Source: Comamonadaceae bacterium (lineage in GTDB: Bacteria > Pseudomonadota > Gammaproteobacteria > Burkholderiales > Burkholderiaceae_C). From it: a DNA stretch of 64,000 nucleotides. Below the pieces are notes generated by a model, which was not told the origin of the DNA, made no database searches, and saw only the letters and a list, made by a program, of their open reading frames with translations. The translations under genes and the position numbers were made by a program. The DNA lies in assembly GCA_947375135.1 (NCBI GenBank), contig CANCER010000001.1, positions 124,001-188,000 on the forward strand. Reading direction: 5' to 3'. Of this stretch, positions 7,888-17,804 are shown piece after piece. Numbering within the stretch: position 1 is the stretch's first letter; every line of letters begins with the position of its first letter.

Positions 7888-9224
7888 CCGTGTGTCGCCT
7901 GTCCATACAAAGCCCCTCCCGTTGCGGGAAACCGTTGGTGAAATTGCTGTGGCGTGGTGAGCACCGTGCGCGCGGGCTCCAGCTCCACCTCCAGGCCGCA
8001 GTGGCGCAGCCATTCAAAACTGGTCTGCTGGCAGCGCTCAATCGCTTGCGCGCTTAGGCTCGCAGAGGCGGTATCGCCCACGGCAGGGGCGTTGACCAGG
8101 CACAGCAGGCGCTCGCGCCCTGCAGGCAAGGTACCTGCCCCGCGGTCTTGTGCGCACACATAGACGGTGGGCTCCTGCGGCAAACGCGCGCGGGTAAAAA
8201 TGTCCTCAAACTCACGGGCGTAGTGCGGACCGAAAAACAGGTTGTGCCGGTCCAGCGGGCGACCCCGGGTGTGCGTCAGCACGGACCAGGTCAGGGCCGA
8301 GAGCGAGCGCTGTTTGCGCGCCGCAGGCACCGCAGCGCGGGCCGGCTGGCCCAGCAGGCCTTGGCGCAAAGCGGCCGCATCGCCGTTGAACACCACCAGG
8401 TCGGCACGCAGGGCGTCGCCCGACTCGAGGCGCACGCCGCTGGCCTGGCCATGGGTCATCAGAATTTCCTGGCAGTGGCTGTTGAAGCGGAACTGCACGC
8501 CGCGCTGCACGCACAGGCGCTCCAGGCATTGGGCCAGCGCCACCATGCCGCCCTGCACTGCCCACACCCCATCCATCTCGACCTGCGTGATGAGGCTGAG
8601 TGTGGCGGGTGCCTGCCAGGGCGAAGAGCCGGTGTAGGTGGCGTAGCGGCCAAAAAGCTGCTGCAGGCGCGGGTCGGTGAAATGACGCTCCATGCTGCGC
8701 CACAGCGTGCGCAGGGGCCCTACGCCTGTGAGCAGTGCCAAACCACGCGGCCCCAGGCGCGCCATGAAGCGCGGCACAGTGGTCAGGCCCGACCGGATGA
8801 AGGGTGCTTCCAGCTCCCGGTAGAGCGCGCGGGTGGTGACGCAAAATTGATGAAACCGCGCAGCCTCTTGCGCCCCGGCAAAGGCTTCTACTGCGGCCTG
8901 CGTGGCTTGCGGGTCGGCAAACAAATCCAGTGCACTGCCGTCGCCCCAGAAGTGGCGTGCCAGCACCGGCAAGCGGTGCAGTTGCAGTTCGCTATCCAGA
9001 TCGGCACCCACCATCTGCAGCAGTTCGTCAAACACCCAGCGCATGGTAAATACCGTGGGCCCGGCGTCTATGGCCTGGCCGTCAATGTGCTCGGCGCGCA
9101 GCTTGCCGCCGGCCCGGGCGGAACGCTCCACCACCGTGACCGCGACGCCGGCATGGGCCAGGCGCAGGGCTGAAACCAAGCCGGCCATGCCCGCGCCCAC
9201 AATGATTGCGCGGGGTTCAGCCAT
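7656..9224 (-). CDS. crtD: CrtD methoxyneurosporene (1-hydroxycarotenoid 3,4-) desaturase
   Basis: 522 residues from MAEPRAIIVGAGMAGLVSAL, an FAD/NAD dinucleotide-binding GxGxxG motif, to the C-terminal FAD-binding LYLAGGSTHPGPGVPMA typical of the CrtI/CrtD phytoene-desaturase family. Placement between crtA and crtC supports CrtD (C-3,4 desaturation of hydroxylated or methoxylated carotenoids) over CrtI. It overlaps the crtA stop by 8 bp. The tail beyond EHLASTRR lies over crtC and is longer than family norms, so a lost earlier stop or frameshift near 7700 is possible. Confidence 0.92.
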   Translation of the reverse strand: MAEPRAIIVGAGMAGLVSALRLAHAGVAVTVVERSARAGGKLRAEHIDGQAIDAGPTVFTMRWVFDELLQMVGADLDSELQLHRLPVLARHFWGDGSALDLFADPQATQAAVEAFAGAQEAARFHQFCVTTRALYRELEAPFIRSGLTTVPRFMARLGPRGLALLTGVGPLRTLWRSMERHFTDPRLQQLFGRYATYTGSSPWQAPATLSLITQVEMDGVWAVQGGMVALAQCLERLCVQRGVQFRFNSHCQEILMTHGQASGVRLESGDALRADLVVFNGDAAALRQGLLGQPARAAVPAARKQRSLSALTWSVLTHTRGRPLDRHNLFFGPHYAREFEDIFTRARLPQEPTVYVCAQDRGAGTLPAGRERLLCLVNAPAVGDTASASLSAQAIERCQQTSFEWLRHCGLEVELEPARTVLTTPQQFHQRFPATGGALYGQATHGWLSIFSRPGAVCPIPGLYLAGGSTHPGPGVPMAALSGRLAAEAVLEHLASTRRLRPAGTSGGTSMPSAMTARWGSP

Positions 9225-9990
9225 GGGCCGCCTCGCCATAGTGGCGCCCGCACCAGGTACCCGACATGCTGCGCACGCGCAAGCGCGCGAACATGGACTC
9301 TGAAAAAAAGTCGTGCTTTGTTGCAGCTGCAATGGCCTGGCGGTGCGCGCCTTGGTGGGCGTAGGCCACCAGGGCTGTGGTGTCGTCCCAGACGCTGAAA
9401 GTGCATTGGCGCACCAGCGGTGCCTCGCCCAAGCCCATAGCCAACCGGCAGCCTGCGGCCTGTCCCAGGTCCGCCTGCGCCGGTGGCGCATAGCGCCAGA
9501 AGGCCAGCGCCTTGGCCGGACGGATGGAGCCCCGTGTGAGGGCCGCTACCGGCATGCCGCCAGGCACGTCGGCCTCGCCTGGCGCCGGGGGGGCGCCGTT
9601 CAGGCACGCCTCGGGTGTGATGCCCCAGCTCTGCTGGTCCCACTGTCCACGGATGGCGGTGACCGCCAGCGTGCCCAGCCAATGCTCCCGCGCACGGGCC
9701 ACAAACGCCTGCAGCACCGGCCCCTTGCAGCAGGCCTGCGCATTGCGTTCATCGTCAAACACCAGCACCAGCCCCTGGTGCGTGGAACTGGGCCGCAAGC
9801 CGAAGCCGCCACCGTGGCCGCTGCCCATGATCTTCACAAACTGCAAGCCGGCAACACCCCGGAACCCGGCACTGCCCTGCGCCAGCCGCAACCAGCCCCA
9901 ACCCCGGTGCGGAGCTGCAAAGTCCAGCAGCAACACCACGACCACACCGGACAGCACGGCGGCAGTCTGGACGTGGGCGGCAGTGTTCAT
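9217..9990 (-). CDS. crtA: spheroidene monooxygenase
   Basis: 257 residues from the ATG at 9990. The family landmarks LLLDFAAPHRGWGWLRL, GLQFVKIMGSGHGGGFGLRP, HWLGTLAVTAIRG and YAHQGAHRQAI identify CrtA, the haem-type monooxygenase that makes the 2-keto group of spheroidenone under air. The ORF extends upstream into pufC, but the family N-terminus fits MNTAAHVQ. It follows pufC by 23 bp and overlaps crtD. Its presence implies keto-carotenoids (reddish cells) under semi-aerobic conditions. Confidence 0.93.
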   Translation of the reverse strand: MNTAAHVQTAAVLSGVVVVLLLDFAAPHRGWGWLRLAQGSAGFRGVAGLQFVKIMGSGHGGGFGLRPSSTHQGLVLVFDDERNAQACCKGPVLQAFVARAREHWLGTLAVTAIRGQWDQQSWGITPEACLNGAPPAPGEADVPGGMPVAALTRGSIRPAKALAFWRYAPPAQADLGQAAGCRLAMGLGEAPLVRQCTFSVWDDTTALVAYAHQGAHRQAIAAATKHDFFSESMFARLRVRSMSGTWCGRHYGEAAHG

Positions 9991-10013
9991 GGCGGGCACG
10001 CTGCTGTTGCCAA

Positions 10014-11054
10014 CTATTTGGAGGCCAGGCTCTGCGTCACCGGGCCCGCCAACTCGGGGTAGTCGGCCACCATGGGCGTGCCATTGAGGGGCTTGTAGGC
10101 GCCCTGGTGGCAGGTCGCGCAGTTGGCCTTGGCCACATCGCCCAGCTCGCCCTTGCGGTGTGCGGGGAAGGTATCGGCCAGCGGCTCCAGAAAGTCGTTG
10201 TTCAGCGAGCGGGCCATGCGGATGCCGTACCAGGCCACCGCCCGTTGCGGCGGGTTGCCCTGCCAGGACTGGAAGGACCGCGTGTTGTGGCAATAGGTGC
10301 AGTTCACACCCAGCGATTGCGACAGGTGCGTCATCAGCCCATAGGTCCATTCCGCCTGCTTGATGGAGTGGCGGTTACCCGAGGGCAAGGCCGTGGGGCC
10401 GTTGACGCGGATGTCCTCCTGGCCCAGCAGAAAGGGGGTGAACGGATCGTTGGGCAGGGACGACAGATTGACCGCCGGGTCGGGGCTGTTCTGGCCGGCC
10501 TTGTCGCCGATGAAGTTGGAGCCATAGGGCTGGGGGTTGGAACGGAACCAGACCTGCTGCGGAATGGCGTTGCCACGGTGGCAGGTGTAGCAGGTCACGC
10601 CGGTTCCGGCCACGTGGGTCTTCCACTCGCTGTTGACGGTGCGTGTCATCTCCAGCATGCGCCGCGCCACGACCTTGGTGTACTTGCTGTCTTCGGCAAA
10701 GTTGGCCGGGTTGTGGCAATAGATGCAGCCTTCGTTGGGAGCCACCCAAGTCGTCATGGAGGCCATCAGGCGGGTGAACTGGGCGACACTAAGGTCACCC
10801 ACCACCTTGACGTTTTTGAATACGACCGACGCCCTGGGGCCATCCACCGCTGCGGGTGGCAGTGGCACCGGTGCGGTGTGGTTGTCCAGATTGGCTTCGA
10901 CGATGCGCGGGTTGTAAACCTGCAGCATGCCGGTGCCACGGTAGCCACGTTGCACCGAGTCCATGCTGGGGCGCTCGCAGCCCACGAGCAAAAAGGCCAA
11001 TGCCATCAGCGCCAGGCGCAGCCTGTTGCCGGAGGTGAAGAGAAACGGTGTCAT
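10014..11054 (-). CDS. pufC: tetrahaem reaction-centre cytochrome c subunit
   Basis: 346 residues with a lipoprotein signal ([16 protein letters not shown], lipobox Cys near residue 26) and four c-haem motifs: CIYCH, CYTCH, CTYCH and CATCH. This is the periplasmic four-haem subunit that re-reduces the photo-oxidised special pair. The start overlaps the pufM stop by 4 bp. The N-terminal Cys suggests lipid anchoring, as in Blastochloris and Rubrivivax. The gene is complete and all four haem sites are intact. Confidence 0.97.
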   Translation of the reverse strand: MTPFLFTSGNRLRLALMALAFLLVGCERPSMDSVQRGYRGTGMLQVYNPRIVEANLDNHTAPVPLPPAAVDGPRASVVFKNVKVVGDLSVAQFTRLMASMTTWVAPNEGCIYCHNPANFAEDSKYTKVVARRMLEMTRTVNSEWKTHVAGTGVTCYTCHRGNAIPQQVWFRSNPQPYGSNFIGDKAGQNSPDPAVNLSSLPNDPFTPFLLGQEDIRVNGPTALPSGNRHSIKQAEWTYGLMTHLSQSLGVNCTYCHNTRSFQSWQGNPPQRAVAWYGIRMARSLNNDFLEPLADTFPAHRKGELGDVAKANCATCHQGAYKPLNGTPMVADYPELAGPVTQSLASK

Positions 11055-12028
11055 GGCTTCACTCCTTGCAGCAGGGTGGGATCAATCACTTGGGGGAACA
11101 CGGCCGGGTATGGCGGCACTACGCCGTGCTTCATGGACCAGAGGTACCAGTTATCCACCACCGTGCCGGTGAGCAGAATGCCGATGCCACCGACCAGCGG
11201 GCACAACACTGCAAACCACCAGGCCCAGCGGTGAATCGATTCCATGGTGGCGTTGAAGCCCATGGTCCAGCGCCAGAACAGGGCAGCACGCTCAGACGCC
11301 GTACCTCGGTCCACGATCTGCTCCACCTCGCGCTCGCCGCCGAAGCGGGTCACCGCCAGGATGGTGGCGCCGTGCATGGCAAACAGCAGCGTAGAGCCAT
11401 ACAGGAACACGATGGAGAGCGCATGGAAGGGGTTGTAAAACAGGTTGCCATAGCGCAAGGAGAAGGCCGCCGTCCAGTCCAGGTGCGGGAAGATGCCGAA
11501 GGGCACTGCCTCACCCCAGGAGCCCATCAGGACGGGGCGGAAAAAGCCCAGCACCAGAAAAAGCCAGATAGCCGCCAGGAAGGCCCAAGGCACATGGGTG
11601 CCCAGCCCCAATTCGCGGGAGCGCCGGTAGGTGCGCAACCACCACAGAAACAGCGAGGCTGTCAGGAAGCCACCGGCCATCAGCCACCAGCCACCCTGGT
11701 TGAGTGGCGGCAGATGCAGCCCGTAACTCGGCGGCGGCGGCTCCAGCGCCAGCCAGAACAGCTGGCGCACAAACTGCACCGGGTTCCAGTGCACCGATGC
11801 CAGCATGTTCAGGCCGATGATGTTGAAAGCGATCATGCCGCACACCAGCGAGGCCAGTCCCAGGGCACCGAGGTAGATCGGGCCGATCTGCGCGTTGCCC
11901 AGCTTGCCCGCCCAGTACGAGGCAAAGGGCTGGCCCAGGCGCGGGCTGTTGCCCCGGCCCAGTTCAACGCCGTGGTGCAGCGGTCCCGTGGCTTGCACGG
12001 TCGTGAAAAGATTTTGGTATTCAGCCAT
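11051..12028 (-). CDS. pufM: photosynthetic reaction centre M subunit
   Basis: 325 residues beginning [15 protein letters not shown], with five transmembrane helices and the conserved stretches [25 protein letters not shown] (bacteriochlorophyll and iron/quinone ligands) and [20 protein letters not shown]. It binds half of the special pair, a pheophytin, QA and the non-haem iron. It begins 12 bp after pufL and overlaps pufC by 4 bp. The annotated length is typical for betaproteobacterial PufM. Confidence 0.98.
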   Translation of the reverse strand: MAEYQNLFTTVQATGPLHHGVELGRGNSPRLGQPFASYWAGKLGNAQIGPIYLGALGLASLVCGMIAFNIIGLNMLASVHWNPVQFVRQLFWLALEPPPPSYGLHLPPLNQGGWWLMAGGFLTASLFLWWLRTYRRSRELGLGTHVPWAFLAAIWLFLVLGFFRPVLMGSWGEAVPFGIFPHLDWTAAFSLRYGNLFYNPFHALSIVFLYGSTLLFAMHGATILAVTRFGGEREVEQIVDRGTASERAALFWRWTMGFNATMESIHRWAWWFAVLCPLVGGIGILLTGTVVDNWYLWSMKHGVVPPYPAVFPQVIDPTLLQGVKP

Positions 12029-12040
12029 TGCCTGCTCCCG

Positions 12041-12868
12041 TTATTGCTGCCAGATCGGCATGTTCAGCCACCAGCTCCACCATTCGGGCCAGCCACGGCT
12101 CCAGAACGGGCCACTCAAAACAATGCACAGCGCGCTGAACAGCACGGCAGCCAGTGCCAGGAACAGGCCCAGGCGGTGAATGCCCAGCGTGCCGATGGAG
12201 TAGCCCACGATGTCCTTGAAGAAGGTGTCCTCGTGCTCCGGCGTTTTGACCACTTCGCCCGCCTTGGGGTTGGCCGCCGACAAAATCAGGCCGCCATGCA
12301 GCGAGAGCGCAAACGTGGTGGCAAAGAAGAAACTCACGGCCAGCATGTGGGCCGGGTTGTAGTGAAAGTGCAGGTACTGGTAACCCACATTGGACACCCA
12401 GTCCAGGTGGCTGTAGATGCCATACGGAAAGCCGTGGCCCCAGGCACCCAGGAGCACAGGGCGTATCACTTCCAGCGTGAAGTAGGCAAAGATGGCGACA
12501 AAGAAGGCAGCGGGCACGTGGTACCCCATGCCCAGCTTGCGGCAGATTTCCACCTCGCGCGCGGCCCAGGACACAAACGCCCCCAGTGCGCAGATGGTGA
12601 TGAGCTGCCACAGGCCCCCTTGCATCAGCGGCGCGGGTCGCAGGCCCCAGGAAAGATCGGGCGGCGCAATGCTGATCTGCCAGAGATTCCAGGTCGGGCC
12701 CATGGCGGCGCCCCAGAGAATCAGGGCGGTGCCGATGAGGCTGAAAAAGACGGTGGTGATGCCGAAAAAGCCGACATAAAACGGCCCCACCCAAAAGTCG
12801 AACAAGTCGCCCCCGAGCAGAGTGCCACCACGGACTCTGTATTTTTTTTCAAAGCTAAGCATGGCCAT
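12041..12868 (-). CDS. pufL: photosynthetic reaction centre L subunit
   Basis: 275 residues with the family start [20 protein letters not shown] and conserved segments [56 protein letters not shown] and [11 protein letters not shown]. PufL carries ligands for the special pair, monomer bacteriochlorophyll and the QB site. It is separated from pufA by 103 bp that contains a strong hairpin. The ATG has an AGGAG 6-10 nt upstream (CCAGGAGCCCCGTC). Confidence 0.98.
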   Translation of the reverse strand: MAMLSFEKKYRVRGGTLLGGDLFDFWVGPFYVGFFGITTVFFSLIGTALILWGAAMGPTWNLWQISIAPPDLSWGLRPAPLMQGGLWQLITICALGAFVSWAAREVEICRKLGMGYHVPAAFFVAIFAYFTLEVIRPVLLGAWGHGFPYGIYSHLDWVSNVGYQYLHFHYNPAHMLAVSFFFATTFALSLHGGLILSAANPKAGEVVKTPEHEDTFFKDIVGYSIGTLGIHRLGLFLALAAVLFSALCIVLSGPFWSRGWPEWWSWWLNMPIWQQ

Positions 12869-12909
12869 GACGGGGCTCCTGGGCAGCGGATGTGCAGTTC
12901 ATGTTCTAG

Positions 12910-12962
12910 AAAAAAAGAGGGAAGCAGACACCGGGCTGAAGGGACTTCGGTTCAGTGTCTGC
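12910..12962 (-). terminator. intercistronic hairpin with U-run between pufA and pufL
   Basis: On the minus strand GCAGACAC pairs with GTGTCTGC around a 23-nt loop that itself can pair TGAA with TTCA. The hairpin is followed by TTCCCTC and a run of seven T. Its position immediately after pufA is where purple bacteria use an mRNA hairpin to stabilise the LH1 part or reduce read-through, so that LH1 outnumbers reaction centres. Whether it terminates or protects mRNA is not visible from sequence. Confidence 0.75.
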
Positions 12963-12971
12963 CAGGTGCAG

Positions 12972-13175
12972 TTACGACTTGATCGCAGGCACTGCGGGCG
13001 GCAACGGTGCGTTTTGCGCTGTTGCTGATGCCACGGGTTTCTTTGCGCCGTCGAGCCAGTTGAACTTGTTGGTGCTCAGCAGGATGAGGTGAATCATCGC
13101 GGCCAAAGCAAAGAGGAAAATTCCCTGAACCACCATGGCCCGAAGGGGATCGAAAAGTCGCCAAATACGCCACAT
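12972..13175 (-). CDS. pufA: LH1 alpha polypeptide
   Basis: 67 residues beginning [20 protein letters not shown], a near-canonical LH1 alpha N-terminus, with the bacteriochlorophyll ligand His in [20 protein letters not shown] and an Ala/Pro-rich C-terminal tail. It has an excellent ribosome site (AGGAG, 7-nt spacing). Unusually, it does not directly follow pufB: a 75-codon gene lies between them and ends 10 bp upstream of this ATG. Confidence 0.97.
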   Translation of the reverse strand: MWRIWRLFDPLRAMVVQGIFLFALAAMIHLILLSTNKFNWLDGAKKPVASATAQNAPLPPAVPAIKS

Positions 13176-13185
13176 AAAAGTACTC

Positions 13186-13413
13186 CTAAAAAATGTGGGA
13201 CAAGAAGGTGTAGATACCAGCGTTCACCCCGGAGAAGATGTTTGTCATGTTCTCGGCACCAGGCAGCCAGTTCTTCCATGACATGCCAAGCACCTGGCCA
13301 ACGGCAGCAACGAACAAAAGCAGGACAAAACACGGTACAAAGACCAGGGCAAACGTCAGCTTGTCACCCTTGGCAGGGTGGTGGGCTTCCGATAAATGCG
13401 GGTTTACGAACAT
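13186..13413 (-). CDS. 75-residue single-TM protein inserted between pufB and pufA
   Basis: The ATG at 13413 follows GGAG with 7-nt spacing, 32 bp after the pufB stop. The product has a polar N-terminus ([18 protein letters not shown]), one hydrophobic helix about residues 20-43 ([20 protein letters not shown]) and a C-terminal amphipathic tail ending YTFLSHIF. Two partial resemblances are visible. WKNWLPGAE recalls the NWLDGAK that follows the LH1 alpha helix, with Gln near the position of the alpha ligand His. The tail, with its final hydrophobic segment, recalls PufX. Neither is enough for assignment. It may be an LH1-RC accessory subunit or assembly factor (PufQ/PufX-like role). Confidence 0.85.
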   Translation of the reverse strand: MFVNPHLSEAHHPAKGDKLTFALVFVPCFVLLLFVAAVGQVLGMSWKNWLPGAENMTNIFSGVNAGIYTFLSHIF

Positions 13414-13445
13414 GGTTTAACTCCGATGAAAGTTGTCTGTCCGGT

Positions 13446-13589
13446 TCAGAACCAGGGTCGCCATGCCCAGACCAGGATGTGGGCGACCACGGCAACCGCC
13501 GTGAAACCCACCATTCCCTGCATCCAGTAATGGTGAAACTCCTGAGCTTCCTCGTCAGTCAGTCCGGATATGGAATTCGGATTCGACAT
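13446..13589 (-). CDS. pufB: LH1 beta polypeptide
   Basis: Too short for the ORF track. The ATG at 13589, after AAGGAG with 7-8 nt spacing, encodes 47 residues, [20 protein letters not shown] then [19 protein letters not shown]. The [10 protein letters not shown] motif, the central ligand His (VVAHILVW) and the terminal WRPWF are diagnostic for LH1 beta. It is the first puf gene, 134 bp downstream of bchZ; that interval should hold the puf promoter or processing site. Confidence 0.97.
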   Translation of the reverse strand: MSNPNSISGLTDEEAQEFHHYWMQGMVGFTAVAVVAHILVWAWRPWF

Positions 13590-13723
13590 GCGCTCGCTCC
13601 TTTTCTAAAACGACCTTGCGGCCACCACTGCGCTAAGCCCGCGCAGCAAGGGCAGCCGTGGCGGAATGCCACGACGTTCGGTGGATGACAGGGCTTGCGG
13701 CCCGGCATCGAATGTGTGGCGGG

Positions 13724-15202
13724 TCATGCAGGCACCCCCATTCCCAGCGCACGGCTGGCCTGGTCGACATGGGCATCGCCCACGCTGGCTGCGGCGGCTT
13801 CGCGGGCATGGCGCTCGGCCAGGTCGCGCAACTGTTTGGCCGCAGAAATCTGGATCAGCACCGGCTGGCTCTGCACGATGTCGCGCAGCCGCGCCTGTGC
13901 CGACTCTTCCCAGATGGCGTTGGGCACCACCACGCCGCGTGCGTGCGTGGGGTCGACCCGGTCCATCTCGGTGCCCAGGGGCAGGATGTGGAACAGCGCA
14001 TCAAAGAGCGCGTTGCAAACTTCCTGAATCAGGTAGGTGGCGCCGCTGTAGCCCATGAAGGGCGTGCCGGTGTGGCGGCGGATGATGGCACCCGGAAACG
14101 AGGCTGGGATAAAGGCCGCACGCATGGGGCCTGCGCCACCGGCTTCGGCCAGGTACATACGCTCGTTGTAGCTGCCAAACATGATGAGCGGCGTCTGCGT
14201 TTTGCACATCTGGCGGATGGCCTGGTTGTCGGTCTTGGTACCTGCGGTGCGCGACACCGCAAACTTGCAGGGCAGGCCCATCTCCACTTCCAGAAAATGG
14301 CGGATGCCCCGCGTGTAGGTTTCGGTGGCGACGATGGCAAAGCTGGCGGTGGAGAAAAAGTCCTGCGTCACCGAGCGCCACAGGTCCCACAGCGGTTTGA
14401 GCGTGGTGTGGCGTTCGCGCTCGATAAAGGGCTCGGGGTCCAGGCCCAGCAGTTCGCCGAGCTTGCGCAAGAACTGGGTCGTGCTGTGCAGTCCGATGGG
14501 GGCTTGCAGATAAGGGCGCTCCAGCGCCTCGCACAGCATGCGGCCGAACTCACGGTACATGCAGATGTTGACATCGGCCTCCACCAGGCGCGACACATCG
14601 GCCACGTGGCTGGTCAGCGGGAACACCATGTTGATGTCCGCACCCATGCCCTGCACCAGGCGGCGGATTTCGGCCAGGTCGCTGGGGGAATTGAAGGTGC
14701 CATAGGCCGGGCCGATGATGTTGACCCGCGGCTTCTCGCCGGCCGGGCGTTCGGCAAAGGGCTTGCGGGCAGGCACCTGGCGCAGGCCGTATTCGGTCCA
14801 CAGCCAGTACATGGCGCGGTTGGCGCACTGCCACTGGTCTTCGTCAATCGTGCGCGGCAAAAAGCGCAGGATGTTGGTGCCTTCGGGCGTGACGCCGCCA
14901 CCAATCATTTCGGCAATCGAGCCGGTCACCACCACGGCGGGCAGATCGGGGTCCAGCGTGGCGTGGGCACGCTTCATGGCGCCTTCGGTGCCTTCGCGTC
15001 CCAGTTGCTCTTCACCCAGGCCGGTCACCACAATGGGCAACTCGTGCGGGGGCAAGGCATCGGTGTAATGCAGCACGGAGGTCACCGGCAGGTTCTCGCA
15101 GCCCACCGGGCCGTCAATGACGACCTGCAAGCCCTTGATGGCGGTGAACACATACACCGCCCCCCAGTAGCCGCCGGCCCGGTCGTGGTCTATGACAAAC
15201 AT
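13724..15202 (-). CDS. bchZ: chlorophyllide reductase subunit Z
   Basis: 492 residues from the ATG at 15202, [20 protein letters not shown]; the track ORF has 33 extra residues that lie over bch[21 protein letters not shown] supplies a cluster-ligating Cys, and the C-terminal region [20 protein letters not shown] matches BchZ. With BchX and BchY it forms the nitrogenase-like chlorophyllide a oxidoreductase that reduces ring B to the bacteriochlorin. Start and bchY stop overlap as TGATG. Confidence 0.96.
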   Translation of the reverse strand: MFVIDHDRAGGYWGAVYVFTAIKGLQVVIDGPVGCENLPVTSVLHYTDALPPHELPIVVTGLGEEQLGREGTEGAMKRAHATLDPDLPAVVVTGSIAEMIGGGVTPEGTNILRFLPRTIDEDQWQCANRAMYWLWTEYGLRQVPARKPFAERPAGEKPRVNIIGPAYGTFNSPSDLAEIRRLVQGMGADINMVFPLTSHVADVSRLVEADVNICMYREFGRMLCEALERPYLQAPIGLHSTTQFLRKLGELLGLDPEPFIERERHTTLKPLWDLWRSVTQDFFSTASFAIVATETYTRGIRHFLEVEMGLPCKFAVSRTAGTKTDNQAIRQMCKTQTPLIMFGSYNERMYLAEAGGAGPMRAAFIPASFPGAIIRRHTGTPFMGYSGATYLIQEVCNALFDALFHILPLGTEMDRVDPTHARGVVVPNAIWEESAQARLRDIVQSQPVLIQISAAKQLRDLAERHAREAAAASVGDAHVDQASRALGMGVPA

Positions 15203-16764
15203 CAGCCCATCTCCTCGGCTTTGCGCTTTTTGAGCAAACGCGCCAACTGGCGTTTGGTCTCGGCGCGGAACTCGGGGCGGTCTTGCGGCACGTCTTCCCA
15301 CACGCCGGAAGCGTGGCCGGCGCCCACCTGACCAAAAAAGCCGGACATGGCATCAAAGCGGGCCTGGTTGCCTATGGCGGCCTGCACCACCTGCACCAGC
15401 GACCCGGCTCCAGCTACGCCCATCAGGGGCCGGGCGGAAATCAGGTTGGTGAAGTACAGCGAGGGGATGGACAGCTGTTTGGCCTTTTGCACCACCGGGG
15501 TGGTGCCCACGGCGAGTTGCGGCCTATATTCATGGACGGCAGCCAGGTCCTGCTCCAGCGAGGCACGGAATTGCACTTGCACACCGTGCGCCTGCAGCCA
15601 GTCGGCGTCCGCCGCATTCCAGGGCGTGGCCGGACAGGCCGAACCGACATAGCGCAAATCGGCACCGCACTCCACCAGCAGGCGGCCTACCAGCAGCTCG
15701 GAGCCCTCATAGCCGCTGAGCGTGATGCGCCCTGTAATGGGTTTGGCAGCCAGTAGCGGGCGCATGGCAGCCAGGGCCTGGTTGCGGGCCAGATCGATCT
15801 TTTCCTGGCCCACACCACAGGCGTGGCCAATGGCCTGCAGCCAAGCCTGCGTGCCCTCCAGCCCCACCGGAGCCGAGCCGATGACGGGGCGGCCCGCCGC
15901 CTGAAACTCGCGCACGCTGGCGGTGTAAAAGGGATGGATGGCGGCCACGGCGGCGCAGTCCAGCGCGGCGTAGAGCTCGCGCCATTCGCGTGTGGGCACC
16001 ACCGGCCCGGCCGCCAGACCCATGGGGGCCAGCAGATGCGCAATGCCCACCGGGTCGGCGGGGAACATTTCGCCCAGGAGCGTGACCGTGGGCTTGTCGT
16101 TGATGCCGGCACGCGGAGCCTGCACCGGGCCGTTCAGAATCTCCTGGCGGGCGTAGCGCAGCATGGCGCCAGCCAGCACGTCCTTGGCCTCTGCGTGGGT
16201 GGGCACGCCAAAGCCGGGCACGTCGATGCCGATGACGCGCACGCCGTTGATCTCCTTGGGCAGCAGCTGCAGCGGCACACCGCTGGCGCTGGGCACGCAC
16301 AGGTTGATGATGACGATGGCGTCGTATTGCGCCGGGTCGGCCTGGGCATGCACGGCTTCGCGGATGTCTTCAAACAGCTTGCCGGTGACCAGGGTCTCGG
16401 AGTTGAACGGCACATAGCCGACGCTGCGGCGCGCACCGTAGAAGTGCGAGGTAAAGGTCAGTCCATACACGCAGCAGGCCGAGCCCGACAGGATGGTGGC
16501 AGTGCGGCGCATGCGCAGCCCCACACGCAGCGAACCAAAGGCCGGGCACATGCTTTGGGGCTGGTCGTGCGGGCCGGCCTGCTCCTTGCGCGGATAGTCC
16601 TTCGCGTACTGCGCCAGGATCTCGGATTTGCCGGCGGCCTTGGCCGCCGAGAGCAGTTGCTCGCCACCCGCGTGACAGCCCATGCCGTCGCCTTCGAGTG
16701 CGGTGGTTTGCGCAGTGCGGGGAGTCAGCGACTCCACCGGAACAATGGGTATGGTGGTGGACAT
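15202..16764 (-). CDS. bchY: chlorophyllide reductase subunit Y
   Basis: 520 residues. [40 protein letters not shown] and [20 protein letters not shown] hold the conserved Cys residues that ligate the [4Fe-4S] cluster shared with BchZ. It is the alpha-type catalytic partner of BchZ in chlorophyllide oxidoreductase. It follows bchX by 29 bp and is coupled to bchZ. The length is at the upper end for BchY. Confidence 0.96.
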   Translation of the reverse strand: MSTTIPIVPVESLTPRTAQTTALEGDGMGCHAGGEQLLSAAKAAGKSEILAQYAKDYPRKEQAGPHDQPQSMCPAFGSLRVGLRMRRTATILSGSACCVYGLTFTSHFYGARRSVGYVPFNSETLVTGKLFEDIREAVHAQADPAQYDAIVIINLCVPSASGVPLQLLPKEINGVRVIGIDVPGFGVPTHAEAKDVLAGAMLRYARQEILNGPVQAPRAGINDKPTVTLLGEMFPADPVGIAHLLAPMGLAAGPVVPTREWRELYAALDCAAVAAIHPFYTASVREFQAAGRPVIGSAPVGLEGTQAWLQAIGHACGVGQEKIDLARNQALAAMRPLLAAKPITGRITLSGYEGSELLVGRLLVECGADLRYVGSACPATPWNAADADWLQAHGVQVQFRASLEQDLAAVHEYRPQLAVGTTPVVQKAKQLSIPSLYFTNLISARPLMGVAGAGSLVQVVQAAIGNQARFDAMSGFFGQVGAGHASGVWEDVPQDRPEFRAETKRQLARLLKKRKAEEMG

Positions 16765-16793
16765 GGTGGTGGGCGTGGTGGTAGGGGCGCTGT

Positions 16794-17804
16794 TCAGGCC
16801 GCGTCGTAAACCACTTCCAGGCTGGGCTTGATCACTTCATGGCGGCCCACCATGTCAAAGGTGGTGGCCGGCTCCAGCACCACATTGCGGCCGGTCACAT
16901 CGGCGCTGAACAGGCCCAGCAACTGGTCCTGGGTCTGCGGCTTGGGGCGCACCGGCGGTGCCTCACCCACATTGACGGCCAGTTGCTCGAACAGCGGGCC
17001 CCATTCGCTGCCGGGGATGCCGATGATTTCGTAGCTGGCGCTCTTGCGGCGTATGTCATCGTGGGCCGGAATGGCGGCCAGCACCGGGATGCCAGCGTTG
17101 GCCGCAAAGGCTGCGGCCTCGCCCGTACCGTCGTCCTTGTTGATGACCATGCCGGCCACGCCGACGTTGCCGCCGAGCTTGCGGAAATACTCCACCGCCG
17201 AGCACACGTTGTTGGCCACGTACAGCGACTGCAGGTCGTTGCTGCCCACAACAATCACCTTCTGGCACATGTCGCGGGCAATCGGCAGGCCAAAGCCGCC
17301 GCACACCACGTCGCCCAGAAAGTCCAGCAGCACGTAGTCAAAGCCCCAGTCATGAAAACCGAGCTTTTCCAGCGTCTCAAATCCGTGGATGATGCCGCGC
17401 CCGCCGCAGCCGCGCCCGACTTCCGGGCCACCGAGTTCCATGGCAAAAACCCCGTCGCGCTTGAAGCAGACATCGCTGATGCTGACCGCCTGGCCGGCCA
17501 GCTTCAGGCGGGAAGACGTCTCAATGATGGTGGGGCAGGCCTTGCCGCCGAACAGCAGGCTGGTGGTGTCGCTCTTGGGGTCGCAACCGATGAGCAGCAC
17601 CTTCTTGCCCTGCTGCGCCATCATGTAACTGAGGTTGGCCAGGGTGAAGCTCTTGCCAATGCCACCCTTGCCGTAGATGGCAATGATCTGCGTCTCCTTG
17701 GTGGGGGCGCCGGTGTGGACCGGGGCCGGCTCGGCGGCTGCCTCCTGGCGCAGGCGCTCGACAAATTTGAGGGGTTGCTCGGCAGGGGTTTGGGGGTTCG
17801 TCAT
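16794..17804 (-). CDS. bchX: chlorophyllide reductase iron protein subunit X
   Basis: 336 residues with the NifH/BchL-type P-loop IIAIYGKGGIGKSFTLANLS near residue 42, a switch region LIGCDPKSDTT, and cluster-binding stretches GGPEVGRGCGGRGI and DFLGDVVCGGFGLPI. BchX is the ATP-dependent electron donor to BchYZ. The ATG overlaps the bchC stop as ATGA, so bchCXYZ is a single translationally coupled unit. Confidence 0.97.
   Translation of the reverse strand: MTNPQTPAEQPLKFVERLRQEAAAEPAPVHTGAPTKETQIIAIYGKGGIGKSFTLANLSYMMAQQGKKVLLIGCDPKSDTTSLLFGGKACPTIIETSSRLKLAGQAVSISDVCFKRDGVFAMELGGPEVGRGCGGRGIIHGFETLEKLGFHDWGFDYVLLDFLGDVVCGGFGLPIARDMCQKVIVVGSNDLQSLYVANNVCSAVEYFRKLGGNVGVAGMVINKDDGTGEAAAFAANAGIPVLAAIPAHDDIRRKSASYEIIGIPGSEWGPLFEQLAVNVGEAPPVRPKPQTQDQLLGLFSADVTGRNVVLEPATTFDMVGRHEVIKPSLEVVYDAA

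Noticed and set aside
11048-12982. 644-codon plus-strand ORF over pufM and pufL
   Set aside because: Composition is His/Gln/Arg-rich, and it is antisense to two certain reaction-centre genes.
13186-13413. Calling the 75-codon puf gene pufX or pufQ
   Set aside because: Similarity is limited to short hydrophobic or tail segments. PufQ normally precedes pufB and PufX follows pufM, so a name would be unsupported.
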